Source: an uncultured Pelagibacteraceae bacterium (GTDB taxonomy: Bacteria > Pseudomonadota > Alphaproteobacteria > Pelagibacterales > Pelagibacteraceae). From it: a DNA stretch of 64,000 bases. The DNA is taken from contig CACAIR010000001.1 of assembly GCA_902532565.1 (NCBI GenBank), positions 101,991-165,990 on the forward strand, read 5' to 3'. The position numbers were made by a program, and so were the translations under genes. Of this stretch, positions 62,056 through 64,000 are shown one piece after another. The notes beneath the pieces were generated by a model. It was not told where the DNA came from, did no database searches, and saw nothing but the letters and a program-made list of their open reading frames with translations. Numbering within the stretch: the first letter of the stretch is position 1; each line of letters starts with the position of its first letter.

Positions 62056-63285
62056 ATGAATAAATTTTTAAAAGAATTTAAAGATAGAGGTTATTTCTAT
62101 CAATGCACTAGCGAGGATGAATTATCGCATTTATTAGATAAAGAAAAAATCAATGGTTATATAGGATTTGATTGTACAGCTGAAAGCCTACATGTTGGCA
62201 GTCTTCTTCAAATAATGTGTTTAAGATTGCTTCAAAAACATGGGCATAAGCCTATCGTATTATTAGGTGGTGGAACAACAAGAATAGGTGATCCTTCAGG
62301 AAAAGATAAAACAAGAAAAATATTAAGTGAAAAAGAAATAGACAAAAATATTAAAAATATAGAAAAAATACTTAAAATTTTTTTAGAAAACAAAAATCCA
62401 AAAACTAAACCGGTTTTTGTAAATAATTATTCCTGGCTTAAAAGTTTAAATTATATTTCTTTTTTAAGAGATATAGGAAGGCATTTTACAATAAATAAAA
62501 TGTTAACTTTTGAGAGCGTTAAAACTCGACTGGAGCGAGAGCAATCACTAAGTTATATGGAATTTAATTACATGATACTTCAAGCCTATGATTTTTTAGA
62601 ATTAAACAAAAAAAAAAATTGTAAACTACAAATAGGTGGTTCAGATCAGTGGGGTAATATTGTAAATGGTGTCGATCTTATAAAAAGATATTCAGACAAA
62701 CATACTTATGGGTTAACAACCCCTTTAATTACCTTGGCTTCAGGGGTAAAAATGGGGAAAACAGAAGCTGGAGCAATTTGGTTGGATAAAAATTTTTTAT
62801 CTCCTTATGATTACTGGCAATTTTGGAGAAATACAGATGATAGAGATGTTGTAAAATTTTTAAAAATTTTTACTGATCTTGAAATACATGAAATAGATAA
62901 TTTAAAAAATGAAAATATCAATAAATTAAAAATATTGTTAGCTAATAAAGCAACAGAGATGCTTCATGGTAAAAGAGCTTCTCAAAATTCTGAAGAAGCT
63001 GCTAAAGAAGCTTTTTCGGGTAATTACCTTGGCTCTAATTTACCAACTGTAAAAATCAAATCCAAGGACTTTAATAAACATATTAATATTATAGATCTGA
63101 TAATCATGTCTAAATTGGAAAGCTCTAAGAGTGAAATTAGAAGATTGTTAAAAGGTAAAGCGATCAAAGTTAACGATAAACTTATAAATGATGAAAAATT
63201 AATTATCAATAATGAACAACTAAAAGTAAATTACTTAAAACTTTCTATTGGAAAAAAAAGACATATTAAAATTGAAATTATTTAA
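62056..63285 (+). CDS. tyrS: tyrosyl-tRNA synthetase
   Basis: 409 residues. The HIGH-like site is ESLHVGSLLQ, the KMSKS-like site is VKMGKTEAGAIW, and a C-terminal S4 domain (SKSEIRRLLKGKAIKVND) binds tRNA. It lies divergent from anmK with a 47-base spacer. Confidence 0.96.
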   Translation: MNKFLKEFKDRGYFYQCTSEDELSHLLDKEKINGYIGFDCTAESLHVGSLLQIMCLRLLQKHGHKPIVLLGGGTTRIGDPSGKDKTRKILSEKEIDKNIKNIEKILKIFLENKNPKTKPVFVNNYSWLKSLNYISFLRDIGRHFTINKMLTFESVKTRLEREQSLSYMEFNYMILQAYDFLELNKKKNCKLQIGGSDQWGNIVNGVDLIKRYSDKHTYGLTTPLITLASGVKMGKTEAGAIWLDKNFLSPYDYWQFWRNTDDRDVVKFLKIFTDLEIHEIDNLKNENINKLKILLANKATEMLHGKRASQNSEEAAKEAFSGNYLGSNLPTVKIKSKDFNKHINIIDLIIMSKLESSKSEIRRLLKGKAIKVNDKLINDEKLIINNEQLKVNYLKLSIGKKRHIKIEII

Positions 63286-64000
63286 TTTTTCTTAATTTTC
63301 TCTAAAGTCCGTGTGATAAATCTTGGTGTTAATGTCTTAATTGGATTTACGGTGGTTTCTAAATCATCAGGTGGACCTTTAATTTTAAAACTGACACCAA
63401 AAACTCCCTCTCCAACTTTTTTTCCAACTAATATATCTCCAATCAGTGGTATAGATGAAATTGTTCTATTAACAGTAGTTGCTGGTACTAATGTGCCTCT
63501 TAAACTAATTAAATTTTTACTTTGTATATAACCTTCCAATAAAATTGAAATTGCAGGACCAATTGCATAAATTTCCTCTATAGTCATTAATTTATCTTTA
63601 TTATTAAATTTCATCTCAAAATCCGTAAATCTTATACCCTCACCAGTTAAAAGATCAGCTATTCCTTGTAATGAAGCCAAAGTTAATAACTTAGCTAGAA
63701 CTGGGATTTCTTGAATCTTAAAATTATCAACTTTTAATGTCGAATTTGTTATACCATTTTTTTTTATAGAATAAAAATCAAGATCTCCTTCTTCAAAACC
63801 CTTAATAAATTTATATCTATCTACAAAAGGCTTTGCATTATGAGAATATAATGTAGTCACTCTTTCATTACCTTTGTCTTTAATAGTAAATTTTATATTT
63901 TGATCATTAGAAAATTTTGACTCCAAATTAAGTTCAGAAATTTTATTGTTATTCAATGTTAAAAAACCTCTTAGATTATAAATAGTATCCTTTTTATTCA
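63282..64000 (-). CDS. AsmA-like/YhdP-type C-terminal domain protein, 5' partial
   Basis: At least 239 residues. The frame stays open past the track's TTG start (63956) to the window edge, so the N-terminal part of a large protein is outside. The visible part carries LKVDNFKIQEIPVLAKLLTL and LTGEGIRFTDFEMKF, typical of AsmA/YhdP C-terminal regions involved in lipid transport to the outer membrane. It shares a TTAA stop with tyrS. Confidence 0.8.
   Translation of the reverse strand, partial: NKKDTIYNLRGFLTLNNNKISELNLESKFSNDQNIKFTIKDKGNERVTTLYSHNAKPFVDRYKFIKGFEEGDLDFYSIKKNGITNSTLKVDNFKIQEIPVLAKLLTLASLQGIADLLTGEGIRFTDFEMKFNNKDKLMTIEEIYAIGPAISILLEGYIQSKNLISLRGTLVPATTVNRTISSIPLIGDILVGKKVGEGVFGVSFKIKGPPDDLETTVNPIKTLTPRFITRTLEKIKKN

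Noticed and set aside
1-64000. tRNA, rRNA, CRISPR array, insertion sequence or prophage
   Set aside because: No spacer is large enough or has the right features; no repeats with regular spacing, transposase or integrase genes were seen by eye.

Overview
The window is a gene-dense, very AT-rich stretch of a streamlined marine alphaproteobacterium, most likely SAR11 (Pelagibacterales). The clues are Lys/Asn/Ile-rich proteins, almost all TAA stops, spacers usually under 100 bases, stop codons overlapping between convergent genes, and content typical of that group (SBP-dependent sugar transporters, TauD-like dioxygenase, iscR-suf, MsrPQ, single-copy biosynthesis genes). This assignment is inference; no rRNA is present to prove it. 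I see no tRNA, rRNA, CRISPR array, insertion sequence or prophage. No gene-free stretch exceeds about 240 bases, and the longest one (after glnA) holds a 56-residue gene missing from the ORF track.

Layout. 1-3026: the end of an apparent organosulfonate (DHPS/sulfolactate-type) catabolic cluster, with an Ldh2-family dehydrogenase, a phosphate acetyltransferase and a HisD-like HpsN candidate. 3089-11842: a glucosylglycerate locus. A leftward operon holds a MalK/UgpC-type ATPase, GpgP-type phosphatase, GpgS-type synthase and GH13_18-type phosphorylase; the divergent rightward operon holds the sugar-binding protein and two unusual permeases. 11856-14546: LysE exporter, VOC protein, cysE-cysK. 14636-18117: an operon of ten small, mostly unknown genes (two secreted proteins, three small alpha/beta proteins, a membrane protein, cupin, SnoaL-like, DUF2798-like, SMR transporter). 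This is the best candidate for an undescribed system.

18110-24062: HisN-like phosphatase, gamma-butyrobetaine-type dioxygenase, azoreductase, CcdA, PEP carboxylase. 24067-44162: a large carbohydrate/cyclitol island. Leftward run: iolD, Gfo/Idh/MocA dehydrogenase, 2-hydroxyacid dehydrogenase, ribose-type ABC transporter, RbsD/FucU mutarotase, PfkB kinase, aldo/keto reductase, ROK kinase. Rightward run: aldehyde dehydrogenase, HpcH/HpaI aldolase, 2-hydroxyacid dehydrogenase, pilin-like protein. Then iolE (leftward), two Gfo/Idh/MocA dehydrogenases (one IolG-like) and a second FrcBCA-like transporter. Together they suggest inositol-type catabolism in which IolB, IolC and IolJ are not recognisable and other enzymes may stand in.

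44252-53679: GYD protein, PhyH dioxygenase, msrPQ, DUF779 plus aldehyde dehydrogenase with a lysine-rich N-terminal extension, DUF1244, moaB, TauE/SafE, DMT transporter, YbaK, glnA. 53683-60126: small ORF and the iscR-sufBCDS-sufU-sufT-sufA operon on the minus strand, with a near-perfect IscR type 1 operator over its promoter. 60210-64000: hydrolase, anmK, tyrS, and the C-terminal part of an AsmA/YhdP-like protein running off the window.
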